DNA of 64,000 nucleotides from Nyssa sinensis (lineage: Eukaryota; Streptophyta; Magnoliopsida; Cornales; Nyssaceae): assembly GCA_008638375.1 (NCBI GenBank), contig CM018052.1, positions 10,791,506 through 10,855,505 of the forward strand. The letters are read 5' to 3'. Every line of letters starts with the position of its first letter. The stretch's first letter is position 1. This document shows positions 24,633 to 36,299 of this stretch, piece after piece. The position numbers were made by a program, and so were the translations under genes. Under the pieces are notes generated by a model. That model was not told the origin of the DNA and ran no database searches. It worked only from the letters and a program-made list of their open reading frames with translations.

Positions 24633-26499
24633 ATGGCACCAAATCTCCGACCGCGACAGAATACTCAGAATTCGAAAAACTCTCAACATCAGCCGCTTGC
24701 TCCTCGTATAAAAGGACCAGCGGTTAACCCCATGCGACAAGAGATCGAATCGATCAAACGACACAATGAACTGGTGCAGGAACAATTGCTGGCCATCACT
24801 AGAACGCTGGCAACACTCACACAAAACCAAGCAGCGGGTTCTCCTAACCCGCCAGTCAACTTCGCTACGGGAACGCAACCTCCTGTTGCCACGGAGAATG
24901 AAGAACTCCATGAGCAGGCTCCAACTAACCAGCCTGGGCACCGCCCGGGCGTTGCCCGCATTAGCAGAGATCCACAACCGTTAGCAGCTCCAGGATGGGG
25001 AACATCAGCCTTCGTTCCTAACGTCCATTACCGGAGCACTACTGGAGCCCCAACTCCAAGGGCCTCGGGAGCACATCCGGCACCGCAGGAGCCTTATCAT
25101 GCAGCACCAATCCTTCCGGTTCGGAACCCTCCTCCGTCCGAAGGGCGTACTCAACCCTACTACCCTGAAGCCGAGGCTGTCAGGCAGGGTTCGCAAGACG
25201 TCAGAATCAGAGACCAGCGGAGGGTAGAGGAGATTGCTGAATCTATGGACCGAATAATCGCCTTGAGAGGACCTCAGAACCCTCCAGAGCAAGACGAATT
25301 GGCCAGGCTGCTCGGAAGACTAGCCACACCGTTCACTCACGCCATCATGTCAAAAGAGAGGCCCAGAAAGTTTATGGTGCCCAAGTTCACCCTGTATGAT
25401 GGATCTGGAGATCCAGGAGATCATCTCTCGCACTACTAGCATATGATGGCCCTTCACGGAGCCTCTGATGCTTTCATGTGCCGAACTTTCATCACCAGCT
25501 TGAAGGGAATTGCTCTGAAGTGGTTCCACAACCTCCCTCCGAACTCAATTACCAGCTTCTACGGGCTCGGTAGACAGTTCTTGGACAGGTTTATGACCAG
25601 CAGAAGGCTCAGAAGGGGACCAGAATTCTTGTTAAATGTCAAAGAGACAAGGGAGGAATCCCTCAGAGCCTACATTGCGCGCTTCAACACCGAACTCACG
25701 TAGATCACTGACTGCAGCCCGAAATTCCTTGTAGCAGCCCTAACTGCTGGGCTTGTCCAAGGTGGATTCAGAGACTCCTTGACAAAGAACCCTCCAGCCG
25801 ATATGGTGGCATTAATGGATCGGGCCAGAAAGTATATCAACCTAGAAGAAGCCAACCGCACGTCCCTGAAAGGCAAAGATCAGACCCAGAGGGACAATCC
25901 GAAGAGGGAGGACCACAAGAAGGAGGATCACAGAAGAGACTCTAACAAAAAGAGGGCCAGGAGCCCAGAGAAGAGAACAGCTCCCAGAGCTGTGTACAAT
26001 TCTGGGCCAAGGGAGTTCACCAACTTCACTCCTTTAAACACCACACCGAACCAGGTACTCCGTCAAATCCGAGATCGGGAGAACCTGAGCTGGCCAGAAC
26101 CAATCAAAGGAGACCCCAACCTGCGGGACCAAAGTAAGTATTGTAATTTCCATAAAGATCATAGACATACAACTAACACATGCAGGACTCTCCGATATGA
26201 GATAGAGCAGCTCATAAAGAAGGGACGTCTTCAAGAGTTCGTCAAGCAGGACGGAAGGCAGAACCTCTAGGAAGACAAGCCTCAACAACGGCCAGACCAG
26301 AGGCCCGAGCAGAGGGAAGGACGAAACGAGCCTCAAAGGCAGAACAACCATGTTATCTACGTCCTCCATGTTGACTCCCCTATCACAGGAATGTCCAATA
26401 GGGCAAGAAAGAGATATGCTCGGGAGGCCAGAGCTGCCCCGAACGTATTACAGATCTCCAACGTAGAGAAGAGGTTCAAACCAGCACCGGAGATCTAAT
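24633..26499 (+). pseudogene. gag pseudogene of E2
   Basis: One frame runs through from the Met at 24633 (MAPNLRPRQ) with three premature stops (TAG 25437, TAG 25701, TAG 26268) and a TAA at 26497. It has a Gln/Pro-rich N-terminus with a short coiled-coil-like stretch (about residues 30-70). The capsid core spans 25370-25790 (FMVPKFTLYDGSGDPGDHL, LKWFHNLPPNSI). A Lys/Arg/Asp-rich hinge precedes the Cys/His motif CNFHKDHRHTTNTC at about 26139. No frameshift is visible, so damage is by point mutation only. Confidence 0.87.
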
Positions 26500-26984
26500 T
26501 CACTGAACAAGATCTAGCAGAGGTACACTGCCCTCACAATGATGCCCTTGTTATCACCCTCAAAATTGCCAATTTCGAGACCAGGAAAGTCCTGGTCGAT
26601 ACTAGCAGCTCCGTCAACATACTGTTCTATGAGCCACTTAAACAGATGGGGATGGACCATGACAACGTCAAGCCCACTACTGCCGTGATGGCAGCTTTTG
26701 ATGGCAATCTCAGCACCCCGTTGGGGAGAGTCGACCTTCCTACCACTGTAGGAGAGGGTGAAGGGCAGAAGACCACCATCTCGGAGTACATGGTGTTAAA
26801 CATGAGATCTCCCTACAACGTCATAATCGAGAGACCCTGGTTGCACCATATAGGGGCAGCCACTTCAACCCTCCATCAGTGTTTGAAGTACGTCCACAAC
26901 CAGAGCGTCCACTCTGTCAGAGGGTGTCAGCCAACCTCCCGAGAGTGCCACGCTATTGCCCTCAAGGAGAAGGCTCCTAAATAG
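26500..26984 (+). pseudogene. Retropepsin-type protease pseudogene of E2
   Basis: The active-site stretch at about 26587-26625 reads VLVDTSSSVNILFY. Asp-Thr-Gly has become Asp-Thr-Ser (GGC to AGC is one G-to-A change). The domain continues through YNVIIERPWLHHIGA at about 26815-26855. The ERP segment replaces the usual Leu-Gly-Arg-Pro. Consecutive TAG and TAA codons end it at 26982. Confidence 0.85.
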
Positions 26985-27038
26985 TAATTACAGTACACTC
27001 GGGACTGTGCAGATCCGGTTCTCATTCACACTCCCGAG

Positions 27039-27824
27039 TTGGAGCATTGCCCATCCAGCATTAAAGAACCCTTGAGCCCAATGGGACGAAATAGCCGAGC
27101 CAAACCCATTGGCGAGCCCATCAAAGTTTTGGTCAGTTCAGAATCAGAGGGGCGTTATTTATACATCGGCCCAAACCTAACACACACCGAGCAGGAAAAG
27201 ATAGTCAGGTTCTTGAAAGACAACCTCTCTATCTTTGCTTGGGAGACCAAAGACATGGAGAGAATAGATCCCAATCTCATAACTCACAAGCTGATGGTGG
27301 ATCCGAATCACCCGCCAGTCAGACAGAAGAGAAGGCCAATTGCTCCTGAACGGCATCGGATTATAAATGAAGAAGTCCAAAGGCTGTTGGAAGCCAGGAT
27401 GATACGAGAAGTGTTCTATCCTGAGTGGCTAGCCAACACCGTGCTTGTCAAGAAGAAAAATGGCAAGTGGAGAGTCTGCGTTGATTATAGAGACCTCAAC
27501 AAGGCGTGCCCCAAGGACAGCTTTCCACTGCCAAGAATAGACCAACTGGTTGACGCCACTGCAGGGCATGAGCTTATGAGATTCATGGACGCCTACTCTG
27601 GGTACAACCAGATCCAGATGTACCCTCCAGACCAAGAGAAGACAGCCTTCATAACCGAATGAGGGCTCTACTGCTATAGAGTAATGCCTTTCGGTTTGAA
27701 AAACGCTGGAGCCACTTACCAGCGGTTGGTGAACAAGATGTTCAGCCCACTGCTCGACAGTACCATGGAGGTATACATCGACGACATGCTGGTAAAGAGT
27801 CTACAAAAAGGCAGTCATGTAGAG
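27039..27824 (+). pseudogene. Reverse transcriptase of E2, N-terminal part
   Basis: Contains IFAWETKDMERIDPNLI, the polymerase block WRVCVDYRDLNKACPKDSFP (about 27472-27531), FMDAYSGYNQI, VMPFGLKNAGATYQ and the catalytic VYIDDMLVKS (about 27772-27800), so the Asp-Asp pair is intact. One stop (TGA, 27660) replaces an Arg- or Trp-type codon. The domain is cut after position 27824 by a foreign insertion and resumes at 32902 without loss of a codon. Confidence 0.92.
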
Positions 27825-30800
27825 ATCCAAAAAATGAGGGTAAATTTTTTGTTTTTGAGGTAGAACACTTTGCATGCATAGTTTACCACTTTTGTCGGTT
27901 TTATCAATAAAGTACCTTTTTACACTGTTTTCACCGAACGACCTATTTAGAGACATATTTAGAGTGTGTCATAGAAGAGTAAATGCTTAGAATAATGTGA
28001 AGTATCCGCTGTATGAAAATTAACCGAAACGGAAATGGTTTCTGGAATTGGACAAAAAGGGTATTCGGATGACCCGGGTGGAACGGTCTAAGCCGACCTC
28101 AAATGAAAATGTTTCCTTCTAATAATTTTCATCTAAAATAATTTTATGAACATTGGTCAAAACAGAATTTCAATTTGAAGCGTTTAGGAATGAGTTGTAG
28201 AGTAACGGGGTTATGGCCTCATTAAGGGCAAAATGGTCATTTGCCCTTGCCCCTTTGATTCCCCACTATAAATACAGCTCATCTAGTCCATACTTATCAC
28301 ATATACATTCAGAGGTTTCAGGAATCTCGTCCGTATAGAGAGAGAGAGAGAAAAAAGCCCTAAAATTCCACATTTTCAAGCTGCCGGAACACACATTTCA
28401 AGAGGGAATTTGGCCGAACTTCGTTCTGAGAAAGTGTTCAGCTCAACGAGTACTATGGACTCACTAAACATTTTAGACATCCAGGAAGTACAGCCTTCTC
28501 AGTTTAAGAAAAACTGATTTTAGGTATGATGTAGTACTAATCTAGAAATAGATTTAAGTTCCCTTGTGTTTTTAATTAAGTTTGAACTGCTGTAAGTGTA
28601 TAATTAAGGTTAAGAAAGCACCTAGGTGATAGCCCCTTTGAAAAGTTTAGAGTTGGTAGTTTAGGCATATATGTGTTTTTGGATGTTTTTGAGTGATTTG
28701 TTGCCTTGATTGGTGTTTAATTCATTGATAGAGTTGTACTATTATATTGTGAGCCTATGTACATGTTGACACACCTTGTGACATGTGACATGTGACATGT
28801 GATGGATTATTTAATTGAACCCATAGGGCTCTATCCATTTAATCATTTGAGCCAACTTTAAATTGAATTTATCTTGTTTCAATTTGAAAACTGGCCAACC
28901 TTATGGAACTATGTGATAGTTCTTTGAATTTCTGTATATCTTTTTAATCATGGATTCAGTGATAGAAAATCTATGTAATAAACATTTAATGGTGAATGTT
29001 GACTATAGGTTCCTTGAGCTAAAGGCTTTTGAAAATTTATAGTTTGCGAGTACTTGTCAGTGTAAATTAAATAATTTAATTAATTTAATTAAATGTGCCA
29101 AAATAACCCGATGTCTGAATGGGACAAGTTATTAATATATTTTGAGATGGATTTTCATACTTTGATATTGATATTGTAGGCTACTGGTAGGCTCCGATGA
29201 GTTAGAATAACCTTGGGGGAATAATAGGTTATTAAATTGCATTGTGGTACGGGTGATATGTGAATGATGCCATTGTGATAAATCATTAGGTGATTTCATG
29301 GCTGGATTTGAGATTTGTTAGATGGTCAGTAAGTGGGTGGAAGACTTTGAAGTGTCCTTAAAATCATTGAGGAATTTTCTTTATTTTTTTTTAATGTGTT
29401 GAGTTGTTGAGATGTGAATTGTGAATGTTAGGAACTCTGAAGGGGAAGGAGAAGGCGACTTGACTTCCTAGACCGACATAGTAGGAGGACTGAGTTGTTC
29501 ACTGATTAGTTGGACTGCATAGTGGACACAGTTTACTAGGGTTGTGACCAACCCTATAAGGTATGATATTTTGCTAAGTAAGGAATAGGAGTAAGTTTAG
29601 GAATGATTTGCATGTTGATTGATTTGTACATGTGTTGATTTGATGATTAGGAAATCACGTAGGATATACTTGCTTGAAGAATCTAGAATTGATAACTTAT
29701 GCACTCTGATATGTGCTTTGAATTATTTGATGATTTGTCGCTATAGTGAAGATGGATCTTACCTCTGAGTTTGAATTATTATGTTTTGGCTTATATTTGT
29801 GTTGATATATCATGTGTTTTGGAAGGTGCGATAGTTTGATGTATTGGTGCATTATGGAGTTGTGTATTCTTTGTGACTTAATGAGATTGTGAATCTGTGA
29901 ATAGAGCATGTGTTTAATTTGACTGCGCATGGCATACAGGCTTGTGGAAAAAGTTTTGAGATGTGAATGATATTGTTACTTTAAATATGTTGCATTATTT
30001 GAAGCATACTGCACAGGTTGGCAAGAAATGTTCTGTTGAGATTGTGGCATTGCATGGTGGAACCCTGGCATTTGGCATAGTGTAATTCATTGATGACATA
30101 GTGTGGGTTGAGCACGAAGTGTTGTGCATTATGAGGGTGTAGATCCTGTGGTGAAAAATCCAAAATTGGCCATTGCATTGGTGCCTGCGACCCAACGGGA
30201 GCCATCCGTGAACAGGTGTTGGTTACTCGAGTACCCATCGGGAGCGATCCGTAAACCGAGACATGACATGCATGGTGTTGACATGACATGCATAGAGTGG
30301 ACATGGATGTGGCATAGAGTTGTGTGAGTGTTTCATATGCATTGTCATGTGGCATAGGGTTGTGTGAGTGTTTCATATGCATTGTCATGTGGCATAGAGT
30401 TGTGTGGGTGGTTCATGTGCATTGTCATTACATTGCATGGACAATTGGATGGCATATGGATTCATTACCATTATGTGGTATGCATGATTTGGAAAGCATG
30501 CGGATTATTGTCGTTATATTGCATAGATGATGTGGAAGGCATGTGGATTGTTATTATTGCAATGCATAGATGATTTAGAAGGCATATAGAGATAAATGTA
30601 CACTTGCACATGCCACGCCTTACATTTTGTTCCTTGCATTAGCATTGTATCATACCAGCAGTTGAGCTGACCCATTCGTGGGCAACATTTTTCAGATGAC
30701 ACTCCAAGCACCTGAGACTTGAGGAAGTCTCACAGAGTGGAGGAGACCCGAACTTAGAAGGATATTTGGCCCGTGAGGCATGTATTATGATGTACGGGCT

Positions 30801-31159
30801 TAAGCCCAAAGACATGTATATATATATTGACCGAAGTGAACGTATGTACGCGTGTATCTATTTAATTGTCTTCGGTTGTATAAGTAGGTGATGTATATTT
30901 AACTTTGATAAAGTTGTGGCCATCGAGTGAGGATGGATTGTGATGTGTTTGTATATATATGATGTATTGTGATTATCAGGGAAAAAAAGGCTCGAAAAAC
31001 AAAGGAGGTTCTGCCGAAATTTTTTTAAAACGGGAATGTATGTAGGCTTGTATCTAAATCAGTTAACTTGGTATTTATTTATTTATTCATCTATTTCTTT
31101 TCTTTTTATGTTTCGTTCAGTCGCGTCCCCGGGTTCGGTTGGGAATTCGGGGCGTGACA
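27825..31159 (+). repeat. LTR of the nested Tekay-like fragment
   Basis: Ends CGGGGCGTGACA at 31159. A TATA box at about 28267 (ACTATAAATACAG) is followed by a long R/U5. The segment GAAGGCGACTTGACTTCCTA near 29450 has a counterpart at about 42743 in solo LTR 3, tying the families together. No coding region is supported here; the GCAT/ATGT-rich stretch at 30250-30600 is repetitive. Confidence 0.75.
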
Positions 31160-31162
31160 ACA

Positions 31163-31174
31163 TGGTATCAGAGC
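31163..31174 (+). other. Primer-binding site, initiator tRNA-Met
   Basis: TGGTATCAGAGC, the standard plant retrotransposon site, lies three bases after the LTR end. The region 31175-32320 after it is leader sequence with no gene. Confidence 0.93.
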
Positions 31175-32321
31175 CTAGGTTCGAATACCTAGGGACAGTG
31201 GGATGAGTTTAGACTTTCAGTTTAGTTGGGAGAGTTTGGGTAGTATGTTTTATGTGCGCGTGTTGCCCGGGTGTACACGAGTGTACACTATACTTAACTT
31301 CCCGATGGATAGGGAGCTTGTAAATTGTTTGATGGGGTGGTTGATAGAGATTAGAAATACATTACCATATGCCTTATGGGATAGGCCGTGTGCCCAGTTA
31401 TTGAGATATAGGTCATGCACTTAGTTATCTATACGGTAGGTCGTGTGCCTAGTTATTTATGAGATAAGTTATGCACCTAGTTATCCATATGATAGGTCGT
31501 ATACCTAGTTATTTATGAGGTAGGCCGTGGACTTGGTTATATGCCTAGTTGGTTATGTTCCCGTACGTATATGTGTGTTCTTGGAATGGATTGCATACTT
31601 GCATGTTTACGTATTAGTTGTTGGTTGTGGATTGTTGATTTTGTAAGTGTGTGCTAGGTTAGTGACCAATTTTCATGGATTATAGTATTATGACTATGAT
31701 ATTTATACAGACTGGATTGGTCTCAGGTCTTGTGTTACGGTTGATGGATGGCGCCCTATCAGCCAGTAACAAAAGGAGCTGTGATCCATGAAGGGTTATC
31801 ACCTAGCTATAAAAGTAAGAAATAATAAAAGACACGTCAAGACCTTAAAAGGTTAAAAAAAAATAGGAATCTAGACTTGTGGAGCTCTTTGTGTATGGAT
31901 TGGATGATGGATATTCCGAGTGCTTACCTTTGAAATTTTAGAGATGTCCTTGTGTTAAACCCTATTTATGAAAGAAAAAAAAATGTCTTATTTTCGAATA
32001 ACATTCACTTGAGGTTGGGTATTGGAAGGCTAGTTGAACACTAGCGTGACTAGAGTATGCATATGTCGTATTGTTTAAATAAATTCATTCCTTACTAAAG
32101 ACGGTGTTAGAACTCAGTATGAAATTATCTAAAGTAACCAACGGGTGGGAATGGTTGACGTTAGTTATGTAGGTATTGATTAGGCAAGAGTTATAACATG
32201 TTATATTCGTTATTTGTGAAGTGTGAGTTGTTGGCAAGTACATGTTTAGTATTTGTCTGAATATCTATGTATAATATGTGAAGGGAGGTGTTAATATTTT
32301 TTTTCTTGGACTTGTAGAATC

Positions 32322-32901
32322 ATGCCACCGAGACAAACCCCGGTGAGGGTTGGGCCACGTAGGCGGGGTAGACCCAGGGTTGCTACCCAGTCCCGACGTG
32401 GTAGACCTAAAGCTGCTGCTCCAGCTCATGATACCATTAAGGAGGTTGTAGCTCCAGCTGATTCCCCGGTTCGTAATGCAGCTGAGGAGACAGTTGCTCC
32501 CGCACCTACCCTAGTGCCTGCTCTAGTAGAGGAGGTAGAGCTGACAGTCAGTGCCAGGGACATGGCAGCCTTTCTACAAGAGTGTCTCCATACTATGTTA
32601 GAGATCCGGACCACGGGTGGTGAGACCAGGGATACCTTCGTGATGAAGGTGTTCCAGAGGATGAGACCCCCTACGTTTGCCGGGCAGCCTGATCCTCTAG
32701 TGGCTGAGGAGTGGTTAGATCAGATTATCAGGATCCTGGACTCCCAGGGGATTGTCGAGCCACACTTGAGGATCCGTTGTGCCACATTCCAGTTCACGGG
32801 GTTAGCGAGCCAGTGGTGGAAAGTATCTGTAGGAAGGATCGGCAGGTTTGGGGAAGGATGGGATGCATTTGTGGCCATGTTTAATGACCACTATTTTCCA
32901 G
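32322..32901 (+). pseudogene. Truncated gag of the nested Tekay-like element
   Basis: Open from MPPRQTPVRVGP through a basic/Ala-Pro-rich N-terminus. The retrotransposon gag capsid core follows (RPPTFAGQPDPLVAEEWLDQ at about 32670-32730, then LASQWWKVS, then FNDHYFPA). It is cut at 32901, where the reading frame runs out of frame into E2 RT and ends at 33071. Normal gag would continue with the rest of the capsid and a zinc knuckle. Confidence 0.87.
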
Positions 32902-34140
32902 CACTTAGCCCAGACCTTCGATATCCTCAGACAGCACAAGATGAAGCTCAACCCCTCGAAATGTACCTTCGAAGTTACGAAGGGAAAATTCTTGGGGTAC
33001 ATTGTTTCTCAGATGGGTATCGAAGCAGACCCCACTCAGATCCAAGCTTTGATTGCACTGAAGTCACCTAGAACCAAAAAGGAAATTCAGGCACTAAATG
33101 GCAGAATTACGGCACTGAGCAGATTTATATCCAAATCCACTGATCGCTGCCTACCTTTCTTCAAGGCTCTGAAAGGCAGCAAAGCTTTGTAGTGGACGGA
33201 AGAATGCGAGAAATCCTTTCAAGAACTAAAAGAGTATCTAGCCTCTCCAGAGCTCTTGTCAAAACTAGTACAAGGAGAAAAGCTACTTTTGTACCTTGCA
33301 GTTTCCGAAAACGCGGTCAGCTCCGCATTAATCAGACAGGACAGAGGAGTGCAGAGGCCTATATTCTACGTCAGTAGGACACTACTTGACACGGAAAAAA
33401 GATACCCAGAAGTAAAAAAATTGGCCTATGCCTTGGTCGTATTAGCTCGGAAGCTTCGACCTTATTTCCAAGCCCATCCAATCGAGATCCCAACTGCCTA
33501 TCCTCTAAAGTTAGTATTGAGGAAACCTGAGGTATCGGGAAGATTGGTGAAGTGGTCCGTGGAGCTAGGGGAGTTCGACATATCATATGTACCCCGAAAC
33601 TCCATCAAAGGGCAGGCCTTGGCTGATTTTGTTGCCGAATTCACCTCGGCACTTCAAAACAAGGCACAACTCACCGAAACCTCAGGAACCTGGCTGCTAT
33701 ACATTGATGGATCGTCAACTGATCAAGGTTCAGGAGTAGGCCTAGTACTACAGTCCCCTGATGGGCTCACGTCAGAAAAAGCAGTCAGCTTGGGATTCAA
33801 AGCTTCTAACAATGAAGTAGAATATGAAGCCCTAATCTTAGGCATGAAGCTTGCCTTGGAATGCGAGGCTCAGAACCTCGATGTCTTCTCTGACTCCCAA
33901 CTGGTGGTGAGCCAAGTCTTGGGAGAATTCGCCATTAAAGATGATAGGATGCTCTGGTACTCCGAACTGGTGAACCACTTGAGGCATTCCTTCCAAACAT
34001 TTACTATCCAGAAAATTGAGAGAAGCCAGAATTGCAGAGCAGAAGCTTTGGCTAACATGGCCTCCCGCCTCAAGTCTGAAGCAAACTCCACAATAAAAAT
34101 CTCCTTTCAGCCAGGACCCAGCATTGAGGAAGCCCAAATT
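32902..34140 (+). pseudogene. RT thumb, RNase H and second RNase H of E2
   Basis: HLAQTFDILRQHKMKLNPSK continues the RT cut at 27824. One stop (TAG, 33190) precedes the first RNase H (YLAVSENAVSSALIRQ, RPIFYVSRTLLDTEKRYP). The connector QALADFVAEFT leads to a second RNase H from about 33697 (LLYIDGSSTDQGSGVGLVL, NNEVEYEALILGM, LDVFSDSQLVVSQVLGEF). The last acidic position reads AEALA where the family usually has ADALA. The stretch from 33256 to 34407 is open for 383 codons. Two RNase H domains support Tat placement. Confidence 0.9.
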
Positions 34141-35403
34141 GCTCAAATTGATGAACAGCCCCAGAACTGGATGACTCTAATCCTCCAGTATCTAAGATCC
34201 GGGCTCCTCCCAGAGGACAAAAACAAAGCCAGGAGAATCCGAATCAGAGTGGCTCGGTACCTGATCCAGAACAACAAGCTTTATAGAAGGTCGTATTCTC
34301 AACCTCTGTTTAAATGCTTAGCTCCAGACGAGTCACAATATATCTTGGCTGAAATACACGAAGGAATTTGCGGGAATCATAATGGGGGCAGAACTATAGC
34401 CCACTGAGCTCTATCGCAGGGCTATTACTGGCCTGGCATGTTGAAACAGGCTAAGGAATATGTTCAGAAGTGCGACAAATGCTAGAGATTTGCCCCGTAC
34501 CAACATCAGCCTCATCACGAGCTTATCCCAATTCCTAGTCCTTTGCCCTTTGCTCAGTGGGGGATGGACATTGTGGGTCCATTACCAAGGGCACCTCTAA
34601 GCAGGAAATATCTCTTGGTGGCCATCGACTACTTCTCTAAATGGGCCGAAGCCGAACCTCTAACACATATCACAGAAAAGGAAGTTGAGAGCTTCACCTG
34701 GAAGAACATTGTATGCAGGTTCGGCATACCACGTGTGATTATCTCCGATAATGGAACACAATTCACTGGTAAAGGCTTCAAAATATTCTGTGAAAATCTC
34801 AACATTAGGCAGCACTTTGCCTCTCCAGGCCATCCACAGGCAAATGGGCAAGCAGAGGTTACCAACCGAACAATCCTTGATGGGTTAAAGAAAAGGTTGG
34901 AACAGGCCAAAGGGAAGTGGGCAAAGGAACTCCTTGGAGTTCTTTGGGCCTACAGAACAACCAGAAGAACTCCTACCTCTGAAACTCCCTTCTCACTAGC
35001 CTATGGAACAGAAGCAGTAATTCCGGTTGAGATCGGTATGCCAACCCTGAGAACTGAAGCCTTTGAGCAAGAATCCAATGATCAACAGCTGATAGAAAAC
35101 TTGGATTTGCTCGAAGAGAGAAGGGATCCAGCCAGCATCAGGATGGAAGCCTATCAACAGAGAATGGTCAACAAATCCAAGGTAGAACTCAAGACAGTCA
35201 GCTTTCAAATTGGAGACTTTGTCTTAAGAAGAGTCTTTCAAAACACCAAGGATCCCACCATGGGAAAGTTGTCACCAAACTGGGAAGGCCCCTACAAAGT
35301 AACAAAGGTTGTTCGGCCTACCACCTACTGGCTAGAAGACATGACTGGGAAGCCTGTTCCTAGGCCATGGAACGTGGAACACTTACGAAAGTATTATCAA
35401 TAG
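34141..35403 (+). pseudogene. Integrase of E2
   Basis: The zinc-binding region has H-H at about 34360-34372 and CDKC at about 34471, with stops at 34405 (TGA) and 34483 (TAG). The catalytic part from 34543 to 35403 is uninterrupted for 286 codons: MDIVGPLPRAP, VAIDYFSKWAEAEP, IISDNGTQFTG and GQAEVTNRTIL supply Asp-Asp-Glu. A C-terminal domain with WEGPYKV ends LRKYYQ. The core looks catalytically complete; only the N-terminal finger is broken. Confidence 0.92.
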
Positions 35404-35431
35404 AGATGTTTTCTTTTACTTCCGTAGAGTA

Positions 35432-36290
35432 TCCATCTATAAATGCACAGGCCTCTAGAGCCTGGTCCATAATGTACGAGTCTTTGCACTTGGTCCATCT
35501 ATAAATGCACAAGCCTCCAGAGCCTGGTCTATAATGTACAAGTCTCAGTACTTGGTCCATCTATAAATGCACAGGCCTCCAGAGCCTGGTCCATAATGTA
35601 CGAGTCTTTTCACTTGGTCCATCTATAAATGCATAGGCCTCTAGAGCCTGGTCCATAATGTACAAGTCTCAGTACTTGGTCCATCTATAAATGCACAAGC
35701 CTCTAGAGCCTGGTCCATAATGTACGAGTCTTTCCACTCGGTCCATCTATAAATGCACAAGCCTCTAGAGCCTGGTCCATAATGTACGAGTCTTTGCACT
35801 CGGTCCATCTATAAATGCACAGGCCTCTAGAGCCTGGTCCATAATGTACGAGTCTTTACACTTGGTCCATCTATAAATGCACAGGCCTCTAGAGCCTGGT
35901 CCATAATGTACGAGTCTTTGCACTGGGTCCATCTATAAATGCACAGGCCTCCAGAGCTTGGTCCATAATGTACGAGTCTTTGCACTCGGTCCATCTATAA
36001 ATGCACAGGCCTCTAGAGCCTAGTCCATAATGTACAAGTCTTCGTACTTGGTCCATTTATAATGCACAAGTCTTAGGACTTGGTCCATCCATAATGCACA
36101 GGCCTCTAGAGCCAGGTCCATAATGTACAAGTCTCAGGACTTGGTCCTTTCATAATGCACAGGCCTCCAGAGCCTGGTCCATAATGTACTAGTCTTTGCA
36201 CTCGGTCCATCTATAATGCACAGGTCTCCAGAGCCTGGTCCAGAATGCACAGGTCTCTTCAGACTGGTCTATCTTTAATATACAGATTCT
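35432..36290 (+). repeat. 62-bp tandem array after E2 pol, about 13-14 copies
   Basis: The unit starts CACAGGCCTCTAGAGCCTGG at 35444 and recurs every about 62 bp, shortening to about 60 after 36050. Each unit is two related half-units of about 31 bp, both ending in GGTCCAT-type sequence and each with a small inverted repeat (GGCTCTAGAGCC; AAGTC-TCAG-GACTT). It starts within 30 bp of the integrase stop. Confidence 0.93.
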
Positions 36291-36299
36291 ATGATCTAG

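Larger units (their letters stand above)
27825..32901 (+). mobile_element. Tekay/Del-like fragment inserted in the E2 reverse transcriptase
   Basis: A 5077-bp piece holding an LTR (to 31159), a tRNA-Met primer site, a leader and the first part of gag. It stops abruptly inside gag. E2 resumes at 32902 in the correct codon. No target duplication is seen and there is no 3' LTR or pol. The LTR lacks the expected TGT start, so its left end is probably truncated too. Confidence 0.82.

Noticed and set aside
28300..31160. Promoter and transcript of a host gene (TATA box, GA repeat, long leader)
   Set aside because: The region is bounded by an LTR end and a tRNA-Met primer site, so these are LTR promoter features.
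32322..33071. Single protein joining gag to RT
   Set aside because: The frame crosses the insertion junction at 32901 and enters E2 RT in the wrong phase; the junction is a chance fusion.
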